In this document: positions 1-13,211 of the stretch, in pieces
How positions within the stretch are numbered: position 1 is the stretch's first letter
Layout: each line of letters opens with the position of its first letter
NCBI GenBank assembly: GCA_011032825.1
Contig: JAADJZ010000032.1
Span: forward strand, 1 to 64,000
Reading direction: 5' to 3'
Length of the DNA: 64,000 nucleotides
DNA from: Massariosphaeria phaeospora
Lineage: Eukaryota; Ascomycota; Dothideomycetes; Pleosporales
Program-made: the position numbers and the translations under genes
The notes under the pieces: generated by a model
What the model saw: the letters and a program-made list of their open reading frames with translations, nothing else
Databases searched by the model: none
Told to the model about the DNA's origin: nothing

Positions 1-2695
1 TAGCAAACAAGTTGTTAAAGTTACAAAAGCTGCTTAGTTTACAATAAACTTAAACGAGTATAAACAAACAGTATAAGCGTACGTTATAACTAAAAATAAC
101 AAGTACAACATTATTCTAAAGCGCTTATAAACAAATTAAAACCAAGTTACTTTTGCTTTAGCGAAAAAAATCAATTTTTATTTATTTAACTAAAACAAAA
201 AAGTGCGAAGCTAGAAAAGTAGAAAGTAGTTTAAGCAAACGCTTTGCCTAGTTTTTACAGCTGCGTTTAAAATAATAATGCAGTAGTTTAAAAAAAAAAA
301 CTTTAGTATACAAATATTTGCTACTTTTATAGCGAATATTTAGAAAGCTTTATAGCTAAAAGTGTTAGTTAACTCTTAACTAACGTTGCTAGACTAGATA
401 AAAAACTAGTACAAAGCGTTTATATAGTAAAAGTAAATAATTTATTACTATACTAAAGTGTTATAGACTATAGCATCAAACTAGTTAGCAAAAACAAAAA
501 AAAAAGAAGTTTTATAAAAACCTCTGTACAACATGTTAAAGAATAAGCTTTTAGTATTGCAAAAGCAACTTATAGCGCATTTTAACTGCAGCTTTATTTA
601 AGTAAATTGTTTACAAGCTAAAGCACTAGTGCTGTTTACAAAGAAGTCTAGTAAAAAGCTTTATTTCTACGTTAACTACTAGGCTTTTAACGCAATTACA
701 AAAAAAACTAGTACTTACTTCTACTAATCTACAAAACTTTGAACTAAATTAGTTAAGCTAAATAGTTTACTAAACTAAACGTTGTGCAAGCTTTCTACAA
801 AGTCTAAATAGCTAAGAAAAACAAGTAGAAAATAGCTTTCCGTACAAGGTTTAGTTTATACGAATAAATAGTTTGTTTATTTAGCTTTGCAAACGCGCTA
901 AGCATATTTTAACACTTTATTAACTACACGCTATAAAACTACATTAATGTTAACGCCTTTGTATACTTAAATAATGTCTTTATTTACTTTAAAAGTTGTT
1001 AGAAAAACTACTAGCAACGTTTTAAAAAAGTTGTTAACAAGTTAAAAAAAGCAAGGCTACAACTTAATATTAAGAAATGCAAGTTTAAAGTAACTAAAAC
1101 TAAATACTTTAGTTTTATTATCAAAGTAGGCAAAGAAATTAGCATAAATCTAAAAAAAGTCTGCGCAATTTTTAACTAAAAAGCTTTAGCTTTAGTTAAA
1201 AAAGTGCAAAGCTTTATTAGTTTTGCAAACTTTTACTAGCAGTTTATTTACGCTTTTTCTGCAATTGTTTCTTTACTAACAAAGTTAACAAAAAAGAGCG
1301 TTAAATTTCGTTAAAAGCTTAAACAACAAAAAGCGTTTAATAAGCTTAAAAAAAAGTTTCTATCTAAGCTATTATTAGCCTATTTAAACTTTAATTTAAA
1401 AACTGCTATTAAAGCAAACGCTTTAAGAATAGCTACTAAAAAAGCGCTTTTTAAAAAAGCAAAAAACAACTTGTAGCAAGTAGTAGCTTACTACTTTGCT
1501 AAAATATTACTTAAAAAGTCTAACTACACTATTTACAACAAAAAATTGTTAGCAGTAATTAAATGCATTACTAAATAAAAAGCAAAACTTAAAGTAGTAC
1601 TAAAAATTACGGTTTATACTAATTACAAAAACTTTTTGTATTTTACTACAGCAAAGTTATTAACAAAGCAATATGTTTGCTAAGCAAATTTTTTTTAAAA
1701 TACAACCTAAAGTGTATACCGCCTTAAAGCAGCTAGTAAAAAAGCAAACGCTTTTTTACAAAAAAAGTAGAATTTTTTTTAAAACTAAAACAATGTCTAG
1801 CTAAAAAGCTGCAAATTTTAACTTTTTAAACCTACTAGTGTGTTAAACGAGAATAACATTTAAAAAAAAACTCTAAGCGTAATTCACGCGTTCTCGCTCT
1901 ACGGCATAAAAAACGATTCTAAGAATAATACAAAAAAGCTGTCTTAAGATAAACTATAAAATAAAAAAGTTTAAAAAAACAATTTATACTAGAAAGCTTT
2001 AGAGGCTGTAAAAAAAGTTAAACTAAAAAAAAGTACTTGTAGAAAGTTTCTTTTAAGCTTTTAATTAAAAGTTTCTTTAGCAAACTGCGTAGTAAAAAAC
2101 AATAGTTTTTTTTATAAAAAAAAATAATTCTGTACCGAAAACGTATTAGTAAAGAACAAAATTAATATTTAAAGCTTATAACCTACTTATTGCAAGCTAC
2201 CTAACTAAAAAGAATACGTATAATATTCTTAAACAAAATTTCTTCTAGCTTAAAATAAGCTTAGATATTTAATAGTACATCGCAAACTGCGATGTATGTA
2301 AACAAGCAAAACTATAGCAAAAACTTAAAAGTAGATTCTTACGCTCGCTTCTTGTTCTAGATAAAATCTAGAAAAAACTTTTTATAGATTTTATTACTAA
2401 CCTACTAAAAAGCAACAAATGTACAAACTTACTAGTTATTACAAACTAATTAAGCAAGAATATAATCTTAATTTTTATAGCAAAAATTAACGCAGCAACT
2501 ATAGCAAAAGTATTTTTTAAAAAAGTAGTAGCTTACTACTAGCTTTCTAACGCTATTGTTTCTAACTAAAGAACACAATTTGTAAGCAACTTTTAGAAAA
2601 CACTTTGCGCAAAGCTAGATAACAAGATAGCTTTCAACAGCTTTTTACTTAGAAACTAACGAAGCTACAAAGAAAGCAAATTTGACAATTAAAAC
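1..2695 (+). mobile_element. Degenerate Gypsy-type LTR retrotransposon fragment
   Basis: RIP-degraded pol region read on the plus strand through many stops. The reverse transcriptase catalytic box is readable near 964-975 as YLNN in place of the family's YLDD, both aspartates lost by G-to-A. It is followed by an LNIKKCKF-type stretch near 1,060. RNase H follows at about 1,485-1,640, with a KKLLAVIKC motif and a degraded TxYTDHKNL box. The integrase zinc-binding CDVCKQAK motif lies at 2,288-2,311 and IDFITN (first catalytic Asp) near 2,382-2,400. Order RT, RNase H, integrase is that of Gypsy/Metaviridae elements. The left end lies outside the window and no LTR was identified. It stops against the TA of the P1 element at 2,696. 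Non-functional. Confidence 0.8.
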
Positions 2696-2697
2696 TA

Positions 2698-5327
2698 ACG
2701 TGTTTGTGCGCGTGCCGAGCTACTTCGCGTGCCAAGCTACTTAATACTATTACGAATTAATTAAATTTAGAGCTGTAGAGCCGCCTATAATTAATATTAT
2801 CGCAAGATATTTATTAGAAGTACTATGTTGATACTTGCAATGAAATTGTACTTATATTTATCTAGAAGCTCGACGCTGCGGCCGCAACGCGTTAAAATAG
2901 CTAGAGTAGCAAATACGCTTTTTAAAGCTTTTGTAGTATTTCTAGTATTAACGCTGCGTTTGTAACGCTTTTTGCTTTGTAAAAATAGCTGCAAAGCTTT
3001 TTTTTAACTTTTTTGTAAAGATTGTAGAGCTTTTTGTTACAAACAAAGATAATACTAGGTATCGTAGACTAAGCAACGACGTAGAAAAGTTGTTAGAGCT
3101 CGCAGGTTCGCAGAATAGAAGTACGAAAACGCGCGAAGCAGAATTAAGTTAGCAGTTACGTAACAGCGCTTAGTTTTAGCAAACTAAGTAAAATAACGCT
3201 TAGTTTTAGTAGACTAAGTAGGACTACGCTTAGAGTGCTTAAAGCGCTTAAGCTAAGCACACTAAGCAAGCAAAGCAAAACGCTTTTAACAAAGAATTAT
3301 AGAACTATATAGATTAGTAGAATTTCTTTTACAGTTTAGATTTTTTGTAGTTAACTTTTCTAAGTACATTTTATACATAGATTAGATCTATAGGCAACAG
3401 ATTGTTACTTTGTTATTCTATTTAAAATAGAATCAAGATTGTTTTTTGTTGTTGTTATTAAGCTTTTTGAACATAGAACAATCTCTTAGGCGGAATTTCT
3501 AAGTCCGATTACGATTACTTTCGGTAAAAAAACACTTCTAATAACATTTTTGTAGCGTTACAAGCTTTTTTCTAGCGAGCGCGCTTTGCTGCTTTTTTTA
3601 CTATTTCTTTTTTTCTAGCTACCCTAGCTGCTTCTCGCGCTATACGCTTTTTCTTTGCAATTTTCTCTTTGTATAGCTTAGCTACTTTCTTTAGCTCTGC
3701 TGTTTTTACTTTTTAAAGCTGCTACTTTTTTTTCTTTTGCTCTCTAATAGATTAACGAACACGTGTTTTCTTTATTTTCTTTAGTAACTAGAAAACAGCT
3801 CTACTATGATATTCCTAGCGCTGTTAGGAATTTAAAGCTTTGCTTTTTTTCTTACGCTTTTTCTTAATAGATAGCGCTTGCTTAATTTTATCTATCTTAT
3901 GCTTAAGTAGCTTATCCTAAACAAATAAGTAGTAGAGCAATTGGCAAAGCTTTTGTGTATCTTAACTGCTTTAATTCTTTACTACTAATTGTACAAGCCT
4001 ATTTATTTTTCTTTAGTTATAATTGCTAAGCTCTAATAAAAAGCTATTGCCTAATTCTTTATTCTGCGTAAACATATTAAGAATAGGCTTAGAATTAGGT
4101 AGTTATATGCCTGTAGCTCTAAAAGAGCTAAAAATAGTTAATCTTTTAAAAGAAGCTTTCTACGCATTCTAGAATAAAGAAAAAAAGTTACTTTTAGTAA
4201 TAAAAGCTAGGCCCTAGCTTTTATAAAAGTATTCTAATAGCTTTGCTAAGTAAGCTGTTAATAGAAGCTTAAACATTGCTACATCAAGTAGCTAAAGCGC
4301 ATAAGTCAAATAAAAAAGTAGAATAGCAAGAAAAATCTTGTTTTAATTATAGTAGTTGATAAAATCTATAATAATATAGAATCCGTAGCTATCTAGAATT
4401 CAAAGTTAATAGAATTTTTAGGTTTTTTTTCTTGTATAGCGATTAAATACTTGCTTAAGCTAAGCAAGTTTAATATCGTTGTTCGTCTAGCTAGAAAGTA
4501 ATAAAGTAATAAAAACTAGGTATTCTTCTGCTTAGATATTGTTTACCTAGCTTAATTAAATGCTTTTGTTAGCAGCTTTATAGATAAAGCTTGAAAGCAA
4601 AGCAATTCTATTAGCGCATATACATGCTAGAAGTGTAGTCTATATGCAGCTTTTATTTTAAAGCAATAGTCTAACTTCTTTTTTCTTCTACACTCGTTGG
4701 CTAAATATTTTTTTTAATCTACTTACAATACTAATTATAAAGCTATTTTTGATCTATATTGTACGTATAACGAGAATTTATCTAATATTAATCAATCTTG
4801 CTATGTAAAAGCTAAAAATAGAAGCAATATCTATTTTCTAAATTAGCTTTGTAGCAATTGCTATTCATACCAACTATTTATTGTAATATAAAATAAATGC
4901 TGTGCTAGTTGATAAAGCGCGTAACCTAGCTTTTGCTAACTAGCTTTTAAGCTATTGTTAATGCAAAATTTTGTATTATCTCTCTTGTAGAAAGTATAGT
5001 TATGTTTCTTTGATAATTCTTTAATATACTATACAAGCTTTTGCTTTTGTTGTAAGCTAATTTTCTATTAGTTAAAGTTTTTAAAAGTTCTAGAGCGTAT
5101 TAGGCCTTAGTGTCTTCGGCTTAAAGTAAAGCGCATAATACTATGTTTAGTAGCAATTTCTGTATATAAGAATTTTTTTTTGGGTTTTTGCAATTTAATT
5201 TTTTTAATCGCAGCTTGTATTAGGTTTATATTAGTAGAGTTGTTGCGTGTTGAAAACAATAGAGTTTGTTGTATTTTAGTGTTTCGCGTGCATTACGCGA
5301 ATTCGTGCATTATGCGCACGAACACGT
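2698..5327 (-). mobile_element. Pogo-like DNA transposon P1 (family P), split by a solo LTR
   Basis: Begins ACGTGTTTGTG and ends in the inverse CACGAACACGT, flanked by TA at 2,696-2,697 and 5,328-5,329. The transposase remnant runs on the minus strand. The lysine-rich tail near 2,940-3,900 is the same sequence as the better preserved copy at 36,600-37,090, and short-reading ORFs there are remnants only. Net length without the 512 bp LTR and its 5 bp duplication is about 2,113 bp, close to the other family P copies. The two ends carry different internal 17 bp doublets (see findings). Heavily RIP-mutated and inactive. Confidence 0.75.
3035..3546. repeat. Solo LTR (512 bp)
   Basis: Starts TGTTAC and ends TAACA, the usual TG..CA borders of an LTR. 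It interrupts the lysine-rich tail of P1. The flanks are ctttt (3,030-3,034) and ttttt (3,547-3,551), a 5 bp TSD differing by one C-to-T change. The uninterrupted target reads cttttgtagcg in the homologous copy near 26,970. It is not the LTR of the Gypsy element at 7,114-13,641, so it marks a second LTR family. Confidence 0.75.
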
Positions 5328-5329
5328 TA

Positions 5330-6347
5330 TATCTCGCTTTTTATTATCTAAAAAAAACGCGTTTACATTTCTTCGTAGTATAAAAAAGCTTTAATACTAC
5401 GTAATTAAAAGCTCTTAGTGTTAAAGAACGGCTAGACGAACAACGCGCTAAGTTTAAAGTAGTTAAAGCACTTTAACGCGCATAGAAAAATACGTTAGAA
5501 AGAAGTATACAAGCTAGTTATACTTAACAGCTACAAAAGTTACTCTAACTAAAAGTTTAAAAACTACTACTTAAAAAACAAGATCTTTACGCTTTGTATG
5601 CTTTTCTATTTGTTTTACATTCTTTAGCTTTTAAATGTAGTGTATTTCTCGCTGCTAAACCAAAAGTACTTTTAAAAAGTAAAAAACTTAGCGCGCAAAC
5701 GCGTTTTTTACATTAACAAAAAAAGTTTCTTTTTAGCATCTAAATACGCGTTTTTTAACGTGTTTACGACGCAAAACTGCTGCAAAGCTTTTAAAGCTTT
5801 AGAGCTTGTTTTGCTAAACGCGTAAGTTGTGTTAAATTAACTTAACGTGCAGCTACGCACTTTACTAGTACTTTTACTAAAAGCTACTCTATAGACGTCT
5901 AAAACGCCTAGCAACACTTTAGAGTTTAGCTTGTAGTTAAAGCTTGTGCGCAAGTACTTCTAGCGTATTTTTACAATACTACAAGAAAGCTACTTGTAGC
6001 TTATAAAAAGCGCTACGCATATACTGCAAAAAGCTATACTACTTAATGCACAAAATCGTAAGCTTTAAAAGCAACTTAAAGTAATAACTAAGCGCAAATT
6101 GCGTAAAAGAAAGCGCTTCTAAGCTAGTAGCACTATCGAGTATAGTAAAAAAGCGTTGCAAGTTAGTTTAGAAACGTTTTTAATAGTACAGCTTACAAAA
6201 AAGTTTTTTAGTAGTAGTAGTAGTAGCTAACGCTATAGTAACTGCGAAGAAACTAGCTACAACGTAAAAAACTACACAAAAGCTGCAAACAAGTTGTTAG
6301 AATTAAAAGCAAGTACGCAGTTTATTATGTTAGATACTGCAAAGAAG
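5330..6347 (+). mobile_element. Family T pogo-like transposon, right-hand part
   Basis: Homologous to the interior of the T element at about 14,303-15,320. A degenerate zinc knuckle reads NCEETSYNVKNY near 6,238-6,275; its expected His and last Cys have both become Tyr, C-to-T and G-to-A changes typical of RIP. The copy is interrupted by MITE M at TA 6,348-6,349 and appears to resume at 15,649, ending at 15,736. Its left part is not present to the right of the Gypsy fragment, so it probably lies beyond the window. Confidence 0.65.
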
Positions 6348-7113
6348 TAACGTAAAGCACTAGCGAACTCGACACACTAGTAAACTCGACAAAATTCCTT
6401 AGCATTAAATCCTTAGGTTCAAAGCTTAATAACTTTACTAATAGTAGAGCTATCTAGATAGTTGCTACAGTATTTTAAAGCTCTAATTAAGCGCTTTAAA
6501 ACCTACTAAAATTTACCTAAATAAATCTAGTATATCTAGAGTTGTTAAGGTTTAAGTATAAAGAAATTCGCTTAGCTTCTAATCTCTACTTCTAGTACTA
6601 AACTACTATAATAAATAATAAAACTTTTTAGTAGTTTGTTATAAACTCTAAATTATAGTTCTATATAAACTTTGAACCGTGCAGCCTAGATTTAAAGCTA
6701 GTAAATAGAGTTAGATTCTACATACAAAGTTAAGTTATTTAGAATAATTTATAATTTATAATTATAAGTATTTGTTACTTTTTATACCTAATATAGCTAG
6801 ATTAGACTATATACTAAAATACTTAATAGTTTTCTAGTAGATTATATAAGCTATATATAGATATTTGTACTTAGATAGTATAAAAATATTAGTAACTTTC
6901 TAACTTTTATACTAGCTATAATTTTAGGCTGCACGCTATAAAATCTTGATAGATACTTAATAATAACTATATAGAAGAATATAAGAAAGTATTACTATTT
7001 ATTATAGTAGTTAAGTAGTATATACTAGATATAACGTATTCTACTATTACTTTAGTTAACCTATTATCTCGGCTAAAAAAGCTTAGTAGTACTAACTTCT
7101 TTATTAACGCAAC

Positions 7114-7543
7114 TGTAAAGGCTAAGCGGACTTGGAAGAGTTGTTTATTAGGCTTTGGTTGGTTCTTAGGAATTGAGTAAGTTCGATAGACTAAAGGAGT
7201 TGTGTAGCGTTTAATACTAAGGCAGTAGCAGGCTTCGTTTTGCAAAGAGTATAAAAGTCAAAGTAAAAGTCAACTTAGGTAATTAAGAGATTGAAAACAA
7301 CGACTGTAAGAGTGCGTTGTCTTTCGTAGTCTATATACTAGAGAGTGTCCTTGCTCGTCTTTAAGCGCTTATTATTAAGCAGTGCTCGTTGCTAAGCGCT
7401 TACTATTAAGCGTGCTTATTCTTAAGCGCTTATTAGTAAGCAGTTACGTAACTGTAGTTCGATTAGCTCGCTGTGTAACTCTATTAGTAGCTTATAACCT
7501 AAGCGCTTCGCGCTAAGCCTAGTCGTAATACTAGATCGTAACA
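7114..7543 (-). repeat. LTR (3' LTR in coding sense), 430 bp
   Basis: Starts TGTAAAGG and ends CGTAACA on the plus strand. It aligns over its full length with 13,212-13,641 without length change. The differences I noticed are mostly C/T and G/A, as expected from RIP after insertion. Confidence 0.92.
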
Positions 7544-10500
7544 TTATTCTTTCTTTCTAATAATTCGTTTTTAAATTGTAAAAGCCGCTTATTTTGTACA
7601 AGTAGCTAAAGTTACCTCGCATCTAGCTAGTAGCAACTTGCGATGTTTTTGTTAACTTATCGTTGCTTTTGTCTTAGCTCTAAAATCTGTTAAGCTAATA
7701 CACTTGCTAAAATCGCTTGTAATTATTGTTTCCTGCAAGGCCTAGATTGTTTTGTTATGCTAGATTTTTGTTTAAAGTGCGCTAAGTGCACGCGTTTAGG
7801 TTAAGCGTGTGTTAACATGTTGTAAAAGTTGTTAGATCGTACTCGTAAAGAGTATAAGAAGAAAGTAAATAAAAATAAAAAGTTGTTAGCAGAGGTAATA
7901 AATTGTCTGCTGCAAAATAAGAAGATTCTAAAGCAGGCAAAAAAGCAGGCGCGCAAGAAAACTCTTTGTTTTGCGTTAGAAATAGAAGCGTCGGGCAAGA
8001 CTAAGCTAGCAAAGAAAATTAACTGTCCTGCAGCGTCAATTGAGATAGAGTTTTCGCTTGCGATGTAGGCTACAATAGGCTTAATTAATTCTTTCGTTGC
8101 TAGTTATAGTGTTTCTACCGATACTGTGCTAGGATCTAGTAGCAGTTTGTAAAGTTCGTGTCTAGTTTCTATGTATTCTCGCTGTCTAGATAGCCTAACT
8201 ATTTAACTAGGTATTTTTCTTAGTTATCTACAACTTAGTATGCGATAATCTTTTTAACTTTAAATTCGTTTTCTTTTTCGGTTTCGTAGCAAAAAGTTCG
8301 CTAGAGTAGCGTTTGTAGGTCAGCTGGTTCTAACAAGAATATGTAGAATACTAGGTAGATCTTTGCGTCTTTAAGCAAGTTTAATTTGTAATTAACTAGG
8401 CTTCGTTGCTTTGATATTAAAAATAGTTTGACTTTGACGTTGTCTAGGCCCTTGCTTAGTCGTTTAGTGCGCAAATTCTTTGTAAAGAGATAAACTCTAT
8501 TCCCTCTCTTTAGCTAAAGTGCTATTTTTTGTTTTTAGTTAACATATAAAATGCTTTAGCGTTGCGCTATTTTAAGTTTACTTCGTAGTAACTTATGTAC
8601 TTTTTTGAGCTTCTTTACTACTTTTGTAGCAGTCTTAGCTTTCGCGCCTAAAAGCGTTCTTTTAAAGAAATGTAGGTGTTTCTCGTAATTCGCGTAGTAC
8701 AGTGTCTATTTTATAGACTTAGACAACTTGTTGTTATACGCTAACTATGCTATTAGTAGAAGCTTTACTTAATTAGTTTGTCATTCGTTGCTGTATATTC
8801 TTAGATATGTCTTTATAGTTTAATTTGTTCTTTCTGTTTGTCTATTTGTTTGTAAATAGTACGCTGTTAATAGCTTGCGTTTCGTTTTAATTGCGGCTAA
8901 CAAAGTTGTCTAATAGTTTGATGTAAAGAGCTTGTCTCTGTTACTAATAATCAATTTGAGTATTTTATAGTATCTAATAAGTTGATTTAGAAGAATGAAT
9001 TCTAGTTGTTGTGCAATGTACGTGTTCTTAAAAAGTATTATTTTTGCGTACTTAGTAAATCGGTTGACTATAACTATAATAGCGTTGTAGGCTATTCCTA
9101 TAGCAAAGTTCTTTAACAAAAGCAATTCTGTTACGAAATCTATAGAGATATTAGTTTAAAGCTTATTTAGTAGCTCTAGAGCTTGCATTTTTTCGTATTG
9201 TGCGTAGGTACTGTGTTTGTTTTTCTAACAGTCTACACATTTCTTAACAATTAAAGTAACTTTGTTTTTTATTTCGCTAAACTTGTAGTTTTGCTTAATA
9301 AGTTTTATTGTTTGTGTAATTTTAGAGTAACTGTAAACTAAGTTATTGTAATGTTGCTGTATAATTGCTTCTTGCAATTTTTTTAGAATTATAATTGTAG
9401 TTTTTAGAAGCACGTTTAGCGTTTTAGCTAGTTCTAGTAATTTGTTTTAGTTAACTTTAAGTATCGCGGTGTTGATAATTTTCTTTGTTCTAGCAATATT
9501 ATGTTTTCGGCTAAGAGCGTTAGCTTTGCCGTTATCTTTTTTTAGTGTGTATACAATTTTGAACTTGTACTAGCCTAGCATTTCTAACTATCTAACCTGC
9601 TTTCAGTTAAGTACTTTAGTAGTCGTGAAATTAACTAAGTTCTTGTAATCCGTAAATATTGTAAGTTTTAAGCAGCTTTCTGCGTATACTCTCTAATGCT
9701 ATAAGCATGCAACAATAGCTAGTAGCTTCTTGTCGTGCACGTTGTATTGTTTTTTAAGTTCTAAAAACTTGCGTAAGTAGTAAGCAATAGAGTGCTATTT
9801 GTCTTTGTGCAATTAACTAGCACATCCTCTTAGTGCAAGATCCAACGCATTAGTTTTAAAGCGTAAAAGTTGTTTTGCTTAGAATATTCAAAAGCATAGT
9901 AAACTAATGCTTGCGTTTTTAAGCTGTTAGAAAGCTTTTTTTGCTTTTTTGCTTTATGCGAAAGCTGTATTCTTTCGCGTAAGCTTTGTCAAAAGTATAG
10001 CAATTTTCAAGTAATCTTTAATAAACTATTAATTAAAGTTTAAGAACTTTAAGAAGAATTGTATTTCCTTAACGTTCTTAAGTTGTAGCTATTTTTTAAC
10101 TACTTTAATTTTGTCTTTGCTTATGCGTACTTCGTTCGCTTCTACTACGTATCTAAAAAATGCAACTTCGCGCTTGTAAAATTCGCACTTTTCTAGTTTA
10201 AGTTAAAGTTTAAACTTGTTAAAGCACTTTAGCACTGTTTTGACATGTTCAACATAGTTCTTTTAAGTTTTAAAATAGATAAAGATGTTGTCTAGATAGG
10301 CAACGACAAAGATATCTAAGTGCATTCTTAACACGTTGTTAATAAGCTCTTAAAAAGTTGCTAGAGCATTTGTGAGCTTAAATAGCATAACAGTGTATTC
10401 GTAATGTTTGTATCTCGTTTAAAACGCTGTTTTCTATTTTTTACTTTTCTTGATTTTAATAAAGTAGTAACTATCTTGTAGGTTGAGCGCTGTAAAGACT

Positions 10501-13211
10501 TTTGCGTAGAATAATCAATCTTGTAATTCTGTAATATTTAGTAGAGAGTATTAATTCTTGACTGTAATGTTGTTGAGCTTTTGATAGTCAACACATAGTC
10601 GTAGTACGCCGTTTTTCTTTAGTACAAAAATAATTAAGTATTCTGCAAGTAACTGTAATAGTTGTATGTAACTTTTTTTTAAGTTATTTCTAATGTAATC
10701 GCGAAGTGTGCTTAACTCTTTTTCTAATAGTTTGTAAATTAAGTTAAAAGTTAGTTGCTTTTTTTCTTGTAAAACGATTTTGTAGTTTTAAAGTTTGTAT
10801 TCTAGTAATGCTTCTGTATTTACTACTTTTTAAAAGAAATGTCTAAACTCTTTGTACTTGTAGAGTATTTCTAAAAGTGCGCTAATTTTTTTTTTTACTC
10901 TAACTTGTTAATTTGAAAGCTTTAAGTTGGTATCTGTTAAGTTGAACTTTTGTGTTTTAAAGCTGTTCTTTGTTAATGCAATTACGTTAATTGTTTTTTT
11001 ATCTGCTATCAAACTTTGCCGATGCGCAGGCATAGTGTTAAGAGCGCTGTTTTTGCAACACTCTAGCAAAAGCGTGTTTTTTCTCTAGTTAATCTAAAAG
11101 TTGTGCTTTTTTAACTAAAAAAGCTCTAAAATAATGTCGTAGATAGCTAGTCTAAAGACGTTAAAAGCTAACTTTTTTTAGTATTGTTTGATGTGCAATA
11201 GTACGTTACTTATTTTGTATATAACTACTAGTTGCGCTCGTATAAGCTGTCCGTTGGCAATAGCAAGTAAATAGAGTTGTTGTTTCTCTAGTAGGTGTAA
11301 ACCGGCTACAAACACTGCTCAAGCGAAAACAAAGTTATTCTGTGCTTCTGTGTCGATTAAGGCTTTTATTAGGTAACTATTAAGCTTTACTAAAAGCTTA
11401 ATCTGTTTTGCTAAGTTAATTACGTTAATCTGTTTAACTTTAAAGTTAAGCGTTGCTAGCTTAAAAAAAACTTTGTACCGAATCTATTAGCTTTCTTAAA
11501 AGTTTAATGCTGTGCGCAGTTAGAGTGTAGGCAGGTTTACTATTAAGCCTAAGTGCAGTTGTTGTTTACAAGCATTTGCATTGCGAGCAGTTTTGCTAAG
11601 TTTTTTTTTTTAAAGAAGTGCAGTATGTTGCGTTTGTTTTATAAGTAGTGTTCGCAAGTGTTGTTCTTGCAGTCAAACTACTTTTAAAGGCAAAATTAGC
11701 TTTTTCTCTTAGAAAACTATTCTGTGTTTTGTTTGTCTAAGTAATAAGTAAAGCAGTAGTCGTAAAAGCACACTGTCTATAACATTTTCGCGTGTTCTAG
11801 GTTCTAGTAGTTTAGGTAGTACTATAGTCTGTAGGAGTTCGCGTCGTCGCGTTTTTTTTAAAGCATTGTCGAGATTTTTTTGCTGCTTTATCGTGCTAGT
11901 GTTCTTTAGTAGCCAATTTGTTTAGATCTAAAAGTAAAATGTTTTCTTTAAAGCGTTTTGTTTTTTTGAGCTTTTAATAGATTCCTTGTTTGTTTTTCTT
12001 TGTAAGCTATTAGTTAGGCTTGTTAAAATATCTCTACATAGCTTCGTCGTAATCGAGTACATTGTCTTAAAGTAAAGTGTTAGATTAATAGATTCTTCGC
12101 ACTCGTTTTTCTCTAATAATCTAATCTTTATGTTCTGTAGTATTTGGTAGGTTTAGTTGCTCGTTTAGTAACTCGTATTTTTCGTCTATTAAAGAGTTAG
12201 TATTGTTACAAAGCAATTTTTTTTTAGCTAAACTTATTTCCTTAGGTAACTGTTCTCTCTAATTCTTAACATCTATAAAAGTAATTACCTTTTATTTTTT
12301 GTTAATACTATTTGTAGTATTAGACAGTACGTTTAACTGTTAAACAACTTTGTTCTTTTAGTAACAGTTGCTAGAGATGTAGCCTAGTTTGCTACAATTA
12401 TAGCAGGTTCTTGTTTCTTTGCTATACTTTAATTATTCGTTGATTAGCTTGCTTTTGTTAAGGTTGTTGAGGTGCATAGATTTGTAACTTTAAGCTAAGT
12501 TGTATACGCTTGCTAGGCGCAAGTGTTAAGTTTGTACTTAACGCTAGCTAGTGTTAAGTATATAACTTCTATTGCTCTTTAGTGCGTAGAACCTTGCTTC
12601 GGCTTGCATTTTAGTTGCGAGTTTGTATAACTCATTGTTAAAGCAGATTAATTTTTTAATTAAGTTGTCTAAAGTGTTTGTAGCTGCTCTAGAGCGCATT
12701 AGTTTTGTTTTAACGTTATTTTTTAGCTTTTGCTTGTACATGCGCATAAGTGCTTTGTCGTTCTAGTTAGTTTAGATAGAGTACTGTTAAAATAGGTTAG
12801 CGTAGTTTCTAGCTAACTTAGTCTAGCGCATTTGTTAGATAGTTCTTTCTGCGATAGCAGGTTTGTTAGCGATCGCGTAGAATTGTTGCAGTTTGTTTTT
12901 AAACACCGCGCGATTTTTGAACATGCGTGTAATTATGTCTTTGTTGTTGTCGCTATCTAGATACTTTTTTAAGTAAAGTTAAACTTACTTAAAAGCTGTT
13001 TCTCTTATGTAAGAAGCTATTAGAGATGCCTTGTTAATGTCGTTAACATAGTTATCTTCGAACTTAAAAAAAAAGTTAAACTAGAGTAACTAGTTTTCTA
13101 GCTTCAAGCGATTTCTATAGTAGAAGTTGAGCTTCGCTACTTTTGTACCGCCAGTGCGAGTATAAAGAGAAGTAGTTATTAAAGTATTATTTATCTTAGA
13201 AGTCTTTAATA
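7544..13211 (-). pseudogene. Gypsy gag-pol remnants
   Basis: Minus-strand reading gives these landmarks in order. A nucleocapsid-type knuckle at about 12,364-12,405 reads CYNCSKLGYISSNC, where the metal-binding His is replaced by Tyr. The RT catalytic box at 10,287-10,298 reads YLDN in place of YLDD, followed by IFIYFKT. The integrase HHCC region at 9,225-9,413 ends in CVDC. The integrase core at 8,910-9,125 contains IVNRFTKYA and ISNRDKLFTSNY, recognisable core motifs of Gypsy integrases. The frames are cut by numerous TAG/TAA stops, so no functional polyprotein is encoded. Confidence 0.88.

Noticed and set aside
7829..8068. 79-codon Lys-rich ORF on the plus strand
   Set aside because: Antisense to the 3' part of the Gypsy element; composition reflects AT-rich RIP sequence.
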